Shown here in pieces: positions 6,902 to 14,875 of a DNA stretch of 42,816 nucleotides (position 1 is its first letter; every line of letters starts with the position of its first letter). The notes under the pieces are model-generated. The model made no database searches and was not told where the DNA came from. It worked only from the letters and a program-made list of their open reading frames with translations. A program made the position numbers and the translations under genes. The stretch lies in IMG/VR virus record IMGVR_UViG_3300011253_000687, positions 1-42,816 of that record. One strand, written 5' to 3'. This stretch comes from a virus.

Positions 6902-8213
6902 CCTTGGGTATGAACCGCGCCAGTGGCAACGCGAAGTGCACGAAGGATGCAAGCGTTTTAGTGTGCTGGCCTTGCACCGCCGCGCCGGCAAAACCAAATT
7001 AGGCGTAATGCAGTTGGTCGACCAAGCTTTGCGCTTTGCTGGTCCTCAAGGTCTGTTTTTTTACGTGGCGCCCGAGCTGAAGCAGGCTAAGGCAATCGCT
7101 TGGCGCGAGTTACAGGCTACGATTGATGGGTTAATCCGCACAGCTGCTGTGGATGTTCGCGAAGGTGACCTGTCAGTGACATTCAAAAACGGCGCTCAAA
7201 TCCGATTGTATGGCGCCGACAATCCCGATGCCATGCGTGGGGTCAGGCTTGATGGCGTGGTTCTAGACGAAGTCGCCCAGATGAAGCCTGAGGTGTGGCA
7301 CGAGATCGTGCAGCCGGCGCTTGCTGACAGGCTTGGGTGGGCACTGTTCATTGGCACGCCTAAGGGCTTAAACCTGTTCTCAGAGCTGTATTTCCGTGCG
7401 ACTGATCGCATGGTTGAGTCTGATCCTGACTGGTATGCTGCGCGCTACACGGTCGAAGACACCGAAGCGCTGAGGCCGGCCGAGGTGGAGCGGCTGCGTC
7501 GTGACATGGACGAGACAGCGTGGGCTCGCGAAATGCTGTGCGACTTCATGGCTAGCGGCGAAGACCAGCTAATATCACTGGCTGATGCGGAGGCATGCTC
7601 TAAGAGGCGCTACACGGGGCGTGAGGCAACGATTGCCAGCGCACCAGTGGTGCTGGGGGTCGATCCGGCTAGATTCGGTGACGATCGATCTGTCATTGTT
7701 AGAAGGCAAGGACTAGCCATGTTTGAACCAGTGGTGTTGCGTAATGTGGACAATATGACGTTGGCTGCACGCGTGGCCAGCGAGATTGATCGCTACGAAC
7801 CTGCAGCTGTGTTCATTGATAGTGGCGGGGGCGCCGGTGTTATCGATAGGCTGCGTCAGTTAGGTCACGATATCATTGAGGTGCCGTTTGGCGGCAAGCC
7901 CTTGCACCAGCAATACAAGAACCGACGCACTGAGATGTGGTGCGAGATGAGCTCTTGGATGAAGTCGGGCGGGTCAATTCCTAACATTCTGGCTCTAAAG
8001 AAAGAGCTGGCAACGCCTACCTACAGCTACGACAGCGCAGGCCGGAAGGTGCTAGAGTCTAAAGACCAAATCAAGAAGCGATTAGACGGAGCTGGTAGCC
8101 CAGATATTGCGGATGCGCTTGCGTTAACTTTGGCGGCGCCGGTTGCTAATGTTGAAAGACGAGTGCGTCGGCGCCGGCGTCAAGCGATAGTTGAGCACGA
8201 CCCATTCGAGTAA
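6888..8213 (+). CDS. terL: Terminase large subunit
   Basis: A 441-residue packaging motor with both expected domains. The ATPase part has Walker A LHRRAGKT (residues 29-36), a VAPELKQAK segment, and Walker B VVLDEVAQ with Asp127-Glu128. The RNase H-like nuclease part has GVDPARFGDDRSV (Asp259), FIDSGGGAGV and a final SPDIADALALT carrying the last acidic residue. The tail is Arg-rich (VRRRRRQ). The length is typical for the family. It cuts concatemeric DNA and pumps it through the portal, encoded two genes downstream. Confidence 0.95.
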   Translation: MSTVNLGYEPRQWQREVHEGCKRFSVLALHRRAGKTKLGVMQLVDQALRFAGPQGLFFYVAPELKQAKAIAWRELQATIDGLIRTAAVDVREGDLSVTFKNGAQIRLYGADNPDAMRGVRLDGVVLDEVAQMKPEVWHEIVQPALADRLGWALFIGTPKGLNLFSELYFRATDRMVESDPDWYAARYTVEDTEALRPAEVERLRRDMDETAWAREMLCDFMASGEDQLISLADAEACSKRRYTGREATIASAPVVLGVDPARFGDDRSVIVRRQGLAMFEPVVLRNVDNMTLAARVASEIDRYEPAAVFIDSGGGAGVIDRLRQLGHDIIEVPFGGKPLHQQYKNRRTEMWCEMSSWMKSGGSIPNILALKKELATPTYSYDSAGRKVLESKDQIKKRLDGAGSPDIADALALTLAAPVANVERRVRRRRRQAIVEHDPFE

Positions 8214-8225
8214 ACTGCAGCCTAG

Positions 8226-8257
8226 TCCTAGGGTCTGGTGACCAAAATGCTCTAGGA
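8226..8257 (+). promoter_or_regulatory. Possible hairpin overlapping the ribosome site of the GNAT gene
   Basis: TCCTAG (8226-8231) can pair with CTAGGA (8252-8257), and the interior contains GGTC/GACC around a 4-base loop. The right arm includes AGGA, the likely ribosome site for GTG 8266, so pairing would hide it. The gap is only 52 bases and the hairpin has an 8-base bulge, so this is tentative. Confidence 0.25.
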
Positions 8258-8265
8258 TCTATGTT

Positions 8266-8769
8266 GTGACGGTCTACCCAAACACTGCCGAGTTAATTCT
8301 ACGCCTAGGCGAGTTGAGCGATCTGCGTCGACAAGGCGTAGGCAGTTTGATGGTTGACCATTTCTGCGAAGTAGCTCGGGAGTCTGGTTGCCACAGCTTG
8401 AATCCTGATTGGGAACGTCTGCAGGTTCTTGAAGACGCCGAGCGACTTATTATTTGGGTGGCAGAGTACGTGTCACCTGATAGCGATAATAGCGAAGTGG
8501 TTGGCTACTGCTGCAGCGTTTTAGCAGAGCACATGCACAACAAGGATCAGTTGCAGCTAGTCAACAACGCAATCTTCGTCAGCCCAACTGTGCGGTCTAA
8601 GGGCGTTGGCGGGTTGTTGATGCGCGCAACAGAGGACAGCGCTGCTGAGTGGGCGGCTGATATGGTTTGGCACGCGCCGGCGCACAGCCGGTTAGATCGC
8701 ATATTGTCTAGCTCATCAGGGTACCGGCCTACTATTACAAGTTACGTTAAGAAGGAATCCAATGGTTGA
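8266..8769 (+). CDS. GNAT-family N-acetyltransferase-like protein
   Basis: The start is GTG 8266, about 7 bases after AGGA. The 167-residue protein contains NAIFVSPTVRSKGVGGLLM, the acetyl-CoA-binding motif A of GNAT enzymes (R/Q-x-x-G-x-G/A form, here RSKGVG), preceded by a beta strand (VVGYCCSVLAEH) as expected. A second similar stretch, RRQGVGSLMVDH, near the N-terminus may reflect a duplicated or degenerate fold. Acetyltransferase-like genes next to terminase and portal are known in related podoviruses, and their targets are unknown. Overlaps the next gene by 8 bases. Confidence 0.68.
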   Translation: MTVYPNTAELILRLGELSDLRRQGVGSLMVDHFCEVARESGCHSLNPDWERLQVLEDAERLIIWVAEYVSPDSDNSEVVGYCCSVLAEHMHNKDQLQLVNNAIFVSPTVRSKGVGGLLMRATEDSAAEWAADMVWHAPAHSRLDRILSSSSGYRPTITSYVKKESNG

Positions 8770-9070
8770 AACAGCAATAGCATATGGAATTTGGGCAGCA
8801 GCTGCAGCCGGCACTGCCAGCACTATCGTATCAACGCAAGATGCTAAAAAGGGACGCCGGCAAAGCGCTAGAGCTCAATCTGAAGTAGAGAGGCGGGCAT
8901 TGGCTGCGTCTAGGAAAGACGAGCAAAGACTAAAGAAGGAGCGCACAAGGCAAGAGGACATGTCAGGTATTGCGGCAATCAACAAACCTAAGACCGGTGC
9001 CAATCCAACTACGCGCACAACGCCTCAAGGCATAGGGCAGACCACTACAATGGGTGGTGGAGCGGCTTAA
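8762..9070 (+). CDS. Small Ala-rich membrane-associated protein before the portal
   Basis: A 102-residue protein starting at ATG 8762 with AAGGAATCC upstream. The N-terminus (AIAYGIWAAAAAGTASTIVS) is a small-residue hydrophobic segment. Next comes a long charged coiled-coil-like helix, and the end is a disordered Thr/Gly/Pro tail. Proteins of this layout commonly sit between the terminase and head-tail connector in podoviruses; their function is not established. It overlaps the portal start by one base. Confidence 0.65.
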   Translation: MVETAIAYGIWAAAAAGTASTIVSTQDAKKGRRQSARAQSEVERRALAASRKDEQRLKKERTRQEDMSGIAAINKPKTGANPTTRTTPQGIGQTTTMGGGAA

Positions 9071-10764
9071 TGGATAATCGGCCACTGATTTCTAAGCTGC
9101 GTAGTCGCAAGTCTCAGTTATGGAGTGAGCGTTCTAGTTGGGAGCCTCACTGGCGTGATTTAGCTGAGCATGTTTTGCCGCGCACTGGTCAGTGGGATCA
9201 TAACGATCGTAACCGTGGCGAAAAGAAGCACCGCAAGATCTACAACAGCACGGCAACTGGTGCTTTAGAAATTCTGGTTGCCGGCATGATGGCGGGCGCC
9301 ACTAGCCCAGCTAGGCCGTGGATGAGGTTGGCGACTCCTGACCCTGACTTAAACAATTACAAGCCAGTCGAAGAGTGGTTGTCCACAGCTTCTAAGCAGA
9401 TCCTGCGTGTGTTCAACCGCAGCAATACCTATAGAGCGTTGCCGCGTTACTACCAAGAGCTAGCGCTGTATGGCACTAGCGCTGGCATTGTAGTGCCGCA
9501 TCCTGAGCGTGTTATTCACCACTACCCTTTGACGGCTGGGCAGTATGCGCTTGGCAACAACTACGAAGAGGAGGTGAACACCTGTTACCGCGAATTCGAC
9601 ATGACAGTGTCGCAGCTGGTAGAGATGTTCGGCGAAGACAAAGTAAGCACATCAGTGCGCAATGCATTCCGCAACGGTCGCTATGACGACTGGCGAACGG
9701 TTATTCATGCAGTTGAGCCGCGAGTCGATCGTGACCCTAACAAAATGGACGGGCCTAACATGCCTTTCCGTAGCGTTTACTTTGAGTCAGGTGGCAAGGG
9801 GGCTAGCGGTCAACCAACAGACGTGTTGCTAGAGGAGGGCTTTCGAGAATTCCCGGTGTTAGCACCTAGGTGGTCTACTTGTGGTGGCGACATCTACGGC
9901 AGTAGTCCAGGCATGACGGCTCTAGGTGATATTAGAGCATTGCAATCCATGGCACGACGTTATGGCCAAGCAGTCGACTACAAGACTAAGCCACCAACTC
10001 AAGGCCCGGCCGCTTTGAAAGGCATGGAAATCGACAAGATGCCTGGAGGTCACACAGAGATACCGGGTGACAACCGAATCACTCCAGTATGGCAGACTGG
10101 ATTAGAGTTGCGCGAGCTAGCTGAATACATGCAACTGCATGAACAGCGTATTAACAGCCGGTTCTATGCGGATCTGTTCTTGATGTTAGCTAGTAGCACC
10201 AAAAGTATGACGGCTACGGAAGTAGCAGAAAGGCACGAGGAAAAACTAACGATGCTGGGTCCGACGCTCGAGCGCTTGCACAACGAGTTGCTGCAGCCTT
10301 TGGTCAACCTAACGTTTGATCACATGATGGACATGGGCATGTTTGAGCCCCCGCCTGAAGAGCTGCAAGACTCAGACTTAGAGGTCGAGTTTATTTCGAT
10401 GTTGGCGCAAGCTCAGCAAGCTGTTGGAGCTGCTCAGGATGACCGGTTCCAGGCTGTATTGCAAAGCTTGTCGTCGACACATCCCGAAGCCACTGACGTT
10501 TTGGACACAGATCAATATCTGCGTCAGTATGCCAACAAAATTGGCATGGATCCGCAAAGCCTGCGGTCGCCAGAAGAAGTTGCAGAGATGCGTCAGATGC
10601 GCGCTCAGCAGCAAAGTATGCAGCAGCAGGTCGAGGCATTGCAAGCTGCTGGAAGTGGCGCCAAAAGCATGGCTCAAGCTGACGCTATTGAAGCTGAAGC
10701 ACAGCAAATGACAGGATCTGACGACACACCAGAGGACGCATTTAGCGGATACGGAGGCGTTTGA
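9070..10764 (+). CDS. Portal protein (T7-like head-tail connector)
   Basis: A 564-residue protein matching the podovirus head-tail connector family. It opens with SKLRSRKSQLWSERSSWEPH and WRDLAEHVLPRTG, and later has VAGMMAGATSPARPWMRL, the family hallmark around residues 75-90. The C-terminus is Gln/Ala-rich and helical (MRQMRAQQQSMQQQVEALQA), then acidic. Twelve copies would form the DNA channel at one capsid vertex, contacting the terminase during packaging and the tail tubular proteins afterwards. The start overlaps the preceding stop (TAATG). Confidence 0.94.
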   Translation: MDNRPLISKLRSRKSQLWSERSSWEPHWRDLAEHVLPRTGQWDHNDRNRGEKKHRKIYNSTATGALEILVAGMMAGATSPARPWMRLATPDPDLNNYKPVEEWLSTASKQILRVFNRSNTYRALPRYYQELALYGTSAGIVVPHPERVIHHYPLTAGQYALGNNYEEEVNTCYREFDMTVSQLVEMFGEDKVSTSVRNAFRNGRYDDWRTVIHAVEPRVDRDPNKMDGPNMPFRSVYFESGGKGASGQPTDVLLEEGFREFPVLAPRWSTCGGDIYGSSPGMTALGDIRALQSMARRYGQAVDYKTKPPTQGPAALKGMEIDKMPGGHTEIPGDNRITPVWQTGLELRELAEYMQLHEQRINSRFYADLFLMLASSTKSMTATEVAERHEEKLTMLGPTLERLHNELLQPLVNLTFDHMMDMGMFEPPPEELQDSDLEVEFISMLAQAQQAVGAAQDDRFQAVLQSLSSTHPEATDVLDTDQYLRQYANKIGMDPQSLRSPEEVAEMRQMRAQQQSMQQQVEALQAAGSGAKSMAQADAIEAEAQQMTGSDDTPEDAFSGYGGV

Positions 10765-10770
10765 TAGCTG

Positions 10771-11217
10771 ATGGGTGGTCGCGATAGAGACAAGCCTAAG
10801 TGGCCTTACACTATACCGGTTTGGCGGCAGTGGATTGGCAGCTTGCTAGTGCCATTTGGTCGCTTGGGTGGCGTAGATTTAGTCACAACACCGCCAGAGC
10901 TTAATGATGCGCTGGTGTGGAATGGTGAAAGCTGGGTGCCGGGTCCAGGAGGCTCGGTCATTGCTCCAGTGCTGACCGGTTCTAACAGCAGCTCTACTGC
11001 AACACATATTGATCTAAAGATGGGAGCTGGCATTGCAGTGCAGCCAGGAGGCTTAGGCGTTCCCGTTGCCGCAACCATGACTGCGACAAGCGTTGCAGTG
11101 TCTTGGCTTATGGGCGCGTCTGGAGATCCGCCATCAACCTGGACTCTCAAACTTCACAAACGAACCGGCGAAGGCACTCTTAATGAGGTCGCCACTTTCA
11201 CAGTTAACACTCAGTAA
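10771..11217 (+). CDS. Putative virion-associated protein (148 aa)
   Basis: Starts at ATG 10771, six bases after the portal stop. The first 30 residues are basic and aromatic (KWPYTIPVWRQWIGSLLVPF). They are followed by TPPELNDALVWNGESWVPGP, a motif often found at oligomerisation or fibre junctions in phage structural proteins. The rest is Gly/Ser/Thr-rich beta (VAATMTATSVAVSWLMG). It is likely a minor virion or fibre-like protein. Exact role unknown. Confidence 0.58.
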   Translation: MGGRDRDKPKWPYTIPVWRQWIGSLLVPFGRLGGVDLVTTPPELNDALVWNGESWVPGPGGSVIAPVLTGSNSSSTATHIDLKMGAGIAVQPGGLGVPVAATMTATSVAVSWLMGASGDPPSTWTLKLHKRTGEGTLNEVATFTVNTQ

Positions 11218-11222
11218 TCATT

Positions 11223-11648
11223 ATGGCAGCAGGCAATTGGACATTCCCTAACGCGGCAAGAACTTCGTTGTTAGACGGCAGCTTTGATCTTGATACAGAC
11301 ACGTTCAAGATCGCGTTGTTTACTAGCTCGTGGGACGGGCCAGGAGCAACGACATACGGCACGACTAACGAGGTAGCGACAAACTACGGCTACACGCAGG
11401 GTGGTATTACTATCAACCAGTTAGTGCTAAGCGGCACCACGACTGTAAAGGTTGACAACTCTGTGTCGATTGTATGGACGGCGAGCGGCGGCGGTTCGAT
11501 CGTCGCACGCTATGCGGCCATCTATGAAAACGGCGGCAAGTTCCTGTGTTACTGCTTGCTGGATTCGTCTCCTGCAGATTTGACCGTTACGACCGGTAAT
11601 ACATTGACGATCACAATGGCCGACGCAGGAATTTTCACGCTCGCGTAA
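11223..11648 (+). CDS. Putative phage structural beta-sandwich protein (141 aa)
   Basis: Starts at ATG 11223. The pattern FDLDTDTFKIALFTSSWDG, then TYGTTNEVATNYGYTQGG, and later IVARYAAIYENGG is that of a widespread small phage protein that precedes fibre or minor tail genes. Length is normal for that group. It contains almost no charged helices and reads as a beta sandwich, suitable for a decoration or host-contact protein. The 3' end overlaps the next start by one base. Confidence 0.65.
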   Translation: MAAGNWTFPNAARTSLLDGSFDLDTDTFKIALFTSSWDGPGATTYGTTNEVATNYGYTQGGITINQLVLSGTTTVKVDNSVSIVWTASGGGSIVARYAAIYENGGKFLCYCLLDSSPADLTVTTGNTLTITMADAGIFTLA

Positions 11649-12043
11649 TGCCAACCCAACTAGTTACACATACCCCTGACGGCGTTGTTTGTGCTTCGCT
11701 GCAAGATGAAGTGCATGCCGGCAAAGCTATTGTCAACGGCGCCAATTGGGATGGGCCAGTAACTAATGAGGGTTGGTGCATATTTGATTTAGCTGAAGAC
11801 CCAGCGACCGTCCGTCAATCTGTTTGCCAAGCGATGTTGACTGCGTCCGACATCAGCAAGGCTTACGACTACTTCGCTGTGACTGACAGCCGCTTGCCTG
11901 CTAGTGCTCAAGCAAGTTTGGCGGCAACCGGTCGCGCATCGATCACGATAGATCAGCTGCTAGCTGCTACTGGCTTTGCGCCTGACTGGAGCGCTGGCCT
12001 TGTGCAATCAGTCGAGCAAGAACAAGGGACGTGGACTGAGTAA
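11648..12043 (+). CDS. Hypothetical protein in fibre-like cluster (131 aa)
   Basis: ATG 11648 overlaps the previous TAA (TAATG), and its own stop overlaps the next ATG in the same way, so this gene sits in a tightly coupled trio. The sequence is a mix of short strands and helices, with TNEGWCIFDLAEDPATVRQS in the middle. No domain is recognised. The context suggests a virion component. Confidence 0.6.
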   Translation: MPTQLVTHTPDGVVCASLQDEVHAGKAIVNGANWDGPVTNEGWCIFDLAEDPATVRQSVCQAMLTASDISKAYDYFAVTDSRLPASAQASLAATGRASITIDQLLAATGFAPDWSAGLVQSVEQEQGTWTE

Positions 12044-13545
12044 TGGCGACCGTCACTAAGACCGTTGGCGCTAGCGATTCCGCAGACTACGCGACTATAT
12101 CGCTTTGGTATAACGCTCGCCGATCGCAACCGTCATCAGGTGATACAGAAGTATGCGTTTTAGAGGACGGCGACCACGACTGGAACGGGTGGCAAGGTGG
12201 TTGGGCAGACGTAGACCTCACAGTTAAGTTCCAAGCACAAAACTCGCACGGCGGTGTTTGGGCTAACGGCGCACGCATTGTGCCGACTGGGCAGATGTCT
12301 TTTCCAAGCCGCGAAGACGACACAACAATCGAGTTTATCGATCTAGTGTTCGACTTTCCGGCGGCGTATCGACCGCTCTACTTGGGCACTTCTAGCACGA
12401 CCACGAGTAAGACAGTCAACGTCACGATGACGCGATGCTTGGCCTACAACGCATCTACGAATAGCCCGATTATTCGAAACGGAAACAATGCGCCGGGCGC
12501 AACCAACATCACCGCGACCAACTGCGTTTTGGAAAGTGAGGGCGCGCCGTGGTGTGACGTTCCGTATAGCAGCAGCACTCAAACTGACACCTATGTCGTG
12601 ATGACTGCTTGCACTGTTCGCGATGCTATTGTCACGTTGCAGCGGCACTCATCAAACAGCAGCACCAACAGCAGCGTTGTTACCAATGGTTGCCTGATCG
12701 CAATCGATGCCAGCATGAACGGCGGACAGATGGTTGCGCTAACCGCCAACAGCTATGCACGCGGCGGCTCAAGCGTCGATTGCATAACGACCGAAGCCGA
12801 GGCAACACACGACAACTGGGCCGACAACTCACGCACCAACGCGACGTATGGCGTCACGTTTAACATTGACGGCTCGGCGCCCGCATCCGGTGAAGTCTCT
12901 TGGGTCGGCGGCACCCCGCCAAAGTTGGATTTCAGCCTAGTCGAAAACGCGAACAACCTTGCAATTGGCTACGCCACAAATGCAACGATGCCGAGTGGCG
13001 ACATCGAGGGCAACGTTCGCCCTGCGTCGCCGGATGCTGGCGCGTATCAGTCTGCGACATCTGTTTCGTTGACACCTGGAGTTGGCTCGTTAACGACTAC
13101 TTCCCTTACACCATCAGTTAGCGTAGCCACCGTATTAACGCCAGGAGTGACTGCGCTATCGATGACGCCATCGGTCGCAACTGCTGTGGTCGCAACCAAC
13201 CTGACGCCAGGAGTTGCTGCTCTTGCAATTACTACGTTGGCGCCGTCTGCGGTTGCAACGTCTTCGGCGTTCTTAATTCCGGGAACCGTAGCGTTAAGCA
13301 CTACCCAGTTTGTTCCTGTAGTAGGCGTAGGGCACAGCTTGACACCGGGCCTTGCGCAACTAGTTATAGCTGGCGCAGAAAGTGATTTGATCCCTGTCGT
13401 AGTAGCTAGCACACCTCGTTCGATTATTACTCATGGCAGCTGGACTACGGCAACTGACTTTGTAGCAGGCGACGAGTGGGCTGTAACTATTTCTGGCGCG
13501 GCTGCCAATGCTCCCCAAATACGTGTGCAGCTAATTTTCGAGTAG
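12043..13545 (+). CDS. Putative tail-fibre or spike-like protein with beta-helix and PG repeats
   Basis: A 500-residue protein. Residues 1 to about 340 begin MATVTKTVGASDSADYATIS, an opening typical of right-handed beta-helix phage proteins. Repeated Asn/Thr/Cys-rich strands follow (NVTMTRCLAYNAS, NITATNCVLES, VVMTACTVRD), consistent with pectate-lyase-like coils. Residues 343 to about 455 consist of imperfect repeats built on LTPGV-x-x-L. The end (about residues 460-500) is a small beta domain. No catalytic triad could be identified. It may bind or digest surface polysaccharide, or decorate the virion. Confidence 0.65.
   Translation: MATVTKTVGASDSADYATISLWYNARRSQPSSGDTEVCVLEDGDHDWNGWQGGWADVDLTVKFQAQNSHGGVWANGARIVPTGQMSFPSREDDTTIEFIDLVFDFPAAYRPLYLGTSSTTTSKTVNVTMTRCLAYNASTNSPIIRNGNNAPGATNITATNCVLESEGAPWCDVPYSSSTQTDTYVVMTACTVRDAIVTLQRHSSNSSTNSSVVTNGCLIAIDASMNGGQMVALTANSYARGGSSVDCITTEAEATHDNWADNSRTNATYGVTFNIDGSAPASGEVSWVGGTPPKLDFSLVENANNLAIGYATNATMPSGDIEGNVRPASPDAGAYQSATSVSLTPGVGSLTTTSLTPSVSVATVLTPGVTALSMTPSVATAVVATNLTPGVAALAITTLAPSAVATSSAFLIPGTVALSTTQFVPVVGVGHSLTPGLAQLVIAGAESDLIPVVVASTPRSIITHGSWTTATDFVAGDEWAVTISGAAANAPQIRVQLIFE
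13069..13404 (+). repeat. Imperfect LTPGV/PSV protein repeats
   Basis: About five coding repeats of 20-24 residues, with starts LTPGVGSL, LTPGVTAL, LTPGVAAL, LIPGTVAL and LTPGLAQL, most followed by a T-x-x-x-P-S/V segment. The DNA is diverged between copies, so selection is at the protein level. Similar PG-turn beta repeats occur in many phage virion proteins. Confidence 0.75.
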
Positions 13546-13551
13546 TGACAC

Positions 13552-13767
13552 ATGAATCATGAAAACGGGTGGAGCACATACGAGAAAATGGTGCTGTCTG
13601 AAATCAAGAGGCTGTCTGAAATGCAAACAACAACACAAGCCAATCTAGTTAGGTTTGAATCACAACTTGCAGTGCTGCACGTCAAGCTAGGACTAGTGTC
13701 GGGGTTCTTTGGTTTAATGGGCGGCGCTATCCCAGTAGCAGCTGCAATTATCATGAAGCAACTATGA
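13552..13767 (+). CDS. Small membrane protein with N-terminal coiled coil, holin candidate (71 aa)
   Basis: ATG 13552 lies six bases after the fibre-like gene. Residues 1-45 are a polar heptad-like helix (LSEIKRLSEMQTTTQANLVR). Residues 46-68 are a hydrophobic segment (LGLVSGFFGLMGGAIPVAAA) followed by a Lys near the end. This coiled coil plus C-terminal anchor is the layout of XhlA-type and class III-like small phage membrane proteins. The position at the head of the small-membrane-protein cluster fits lysis. Confidence 0.6.
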   Translation: MNHENGWSTYEKMVLSEIKRLSEMQTTTQANLVRFESQLAVLHVKLGLVSGFFGLMGGAIPVAAAIIMKQL

Positions 13768-13774
13768 GCTAACC

Positions 13775-14260
13775 ATGGCAAACAAGGATGACTTTGAAGA
13801 CAACACCCCTAACAAGCAGACGTTCATCGTGAAAGACGAACGCGCAGCTCTGCGAATGAAACGCGAGGAGACTCGCGAAGCAGAGGCTAAGTATCGCGCT
13901 ATTGTGGCGCGAGAACGGGAGGCTGCGCGCGCAGCACAGCAGATGCGCCAGGAAGAGACAAAGCTAGAGCTAGCTAAGCTGCGACTTGGCCAAAGCGCGA
14001 GCGAGAAGGCCCGCACAAATATTGCATTGACTACGCCTGCACTACTAGTGCTGCTGATCGGTGGTTTTATAGTCATGCTTGGAGCGGGGGCAGTCCAAGA
14101 TGAACACGTCAGTGTGGCATCTGCCCTGCTGACCTTGGTCGCCGGATCCCTTATGCAAAACTTACGGTCCATTGTGTCTGAGGGTGCTGCCGAAGCTTCT
14201 GATGCCAATGGTAATGGCCATGATGAAAAGCCCAAACCCAAGCCAAAACCAAAAGCATGA
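13775..14260 (+). CDS. Membrane protein with long N-terminal helix and two TM segments, holin candidate
   Basis: A 161-residue protein starting at ATG 13775. Residues 20-90 are a highly charged helix (REAARAAQQMRQEETKLELA). Two hydrophobic stretches follow (LTTPALLVLLIGGFIVMLGA and VSVASALLTLVAGSLM), then a polar tail with a KPKPKPKPK ending. Two adjacent membrane segments with a cytoplasmic basic tail are compatible with a class II holin, although the long N-terminal helix is unusual. The stop overlaps the next start (ATGA). Confidence 0.6.
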   Translation: MANKDDFEDNTPNKQTFIVKDERAALRMKREETREAEAKYRAIVAREREAARAAQQMRQEETKLELAKLRLGQSASEKARTNIALTTPALLVLLIGGFIVMLGAGAVQDEHVSVASALLTLVAGSLMQNLRSIVSEGAAEASDANGNGHDEKPKPKPKPKA

Positions 14261-14370
14261 ACCAATACATGTCTGATGGTCTTGCGCTGATGGAACGCAT
14301 TGGCGGTTACGTGCTGCTGTTGGCCTTGATTGTCTGCGTCATCGAGTCTTTGATGCGAGTGAACCTATGA
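14257..14370 (+). CDS. Very small membrane protein (37 aa)
   Basis: ATG 14257 overlaps the previous TGA, and its own TGA at 14368 overlaps the next ATG, an unbroken chain of ATGA couplings that argues for a real gene. The product has a short polar start, MNQYMSDGLALMERIG, then GYVLLLALIVCVI as a single hydrophobic span and a short polar end. It could be a holin partner, antiholin or small spanin-like piece; nothing decides among these. Confidence 0.55.
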   Translation: MNQYMSDGLALMERIGGYVLLLALIVCVIESLMRVNL

Positions 14371-14591
14371 AAAAATTGATCCCTTTTGCAGCCCTTGCGC
14401 TGCTCTCAGGTTGTAGCGGCATATCTGTCGCTGGTGCCTATCTTGCTGCCGACCAAGCCACCTTCGATGCGATTGCGCCGGAGTATGAGCGTTACGTGCA
14501 GACCGATGAAAGCATGGACGAGGCTGGCAAGGCAGCGCGAATGCGAACCATCATGTCTTGGAAGATGCGCTTGGAGGCGCAAACGAAATGA
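14367..14591 (+). CDS. Small lipoprotein (74 aa), possible spanin component
   Basis: MKKLIPFAALALLSGC is a clear lipoprotein signal: two Lys, a hydrophobic core, and lipobox LSGC with Cys16 as the lipidated residue. The mature 58 residues begin with a small-residue stretch and then EYERYVQTDESMDEAGKAAR followed by MRTIMSWKMRLEA, a helical segment I recall from lipoproteins of other phages in this position. It would sit in the inner or outer membrane facing the periplasm. A spanin role is an inference from place and lipidation only. Coupled to both neighbours by ATGA overlaps. Confidence 0.7.
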   Translation: MKKLIPFAALALLSGCSGISVAGAYLAADQATFDAIAPEYERYVQTDESMDEAGKAARMRTIMSWKMRLEAQTK

Positions 14592-14872
14592 GTGACGAAA
14601 TTATGAGCGAAGTAGACACGCTGCTCGCATCAATGAAGCAGTCTGTTACCGATCCAGCCAAGCAGGAAATGCTACAAGCTGTGGCTGCCGACGCTGTTCG
14701 CATCACGTCGATGATGATGACAGACCCAGAAGCCGCTGCACGCGAGACTGCTCACGTCAAAGCAACGATGGCGAACCTTGGCAGTGCCGAGGCCAGCAAC
14801 ATTGCGATGATCTGGACGGACTGGGCCACTGGTATGGTCAGTCGCATTGTCACCAAAGTCATGCCAGTCTAA
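14588..14872 (+). CDS. Hypothetical helical protein (94 aa)
   Basis: Start set at ATG 14588, which overlaps the lipoprotein stop (ATGA). A longer reading from 14558 would overlap the lipoprotein further without benefit. The 94 residues are Met/Ala-rich and helical (MKQSVTDPAKQEMLQAVAAD). No signal peptide or membrane segment is seen. Proteins of this type follow the small lipoprotein in similar phages, but I know no function. Confidence 0.62.
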   Translation: MSDEIMSEVDTLLASMKQSVTDPAKQEMLQAVAADAVRITSMMMTDPEAAARETAHVKATMANLGSAEASNIAMIWTDWATGMVSRIVTKVMPV

Positions 14873-14875
14873 GCC

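Noticed and set aside
12609-13121. Alternative + strand frames of 73-84 codons within the fibre-like gene
   Set aside because: They overlap the 500-residue gene out of frame, lack ribosome sites and have shadow-like composition.
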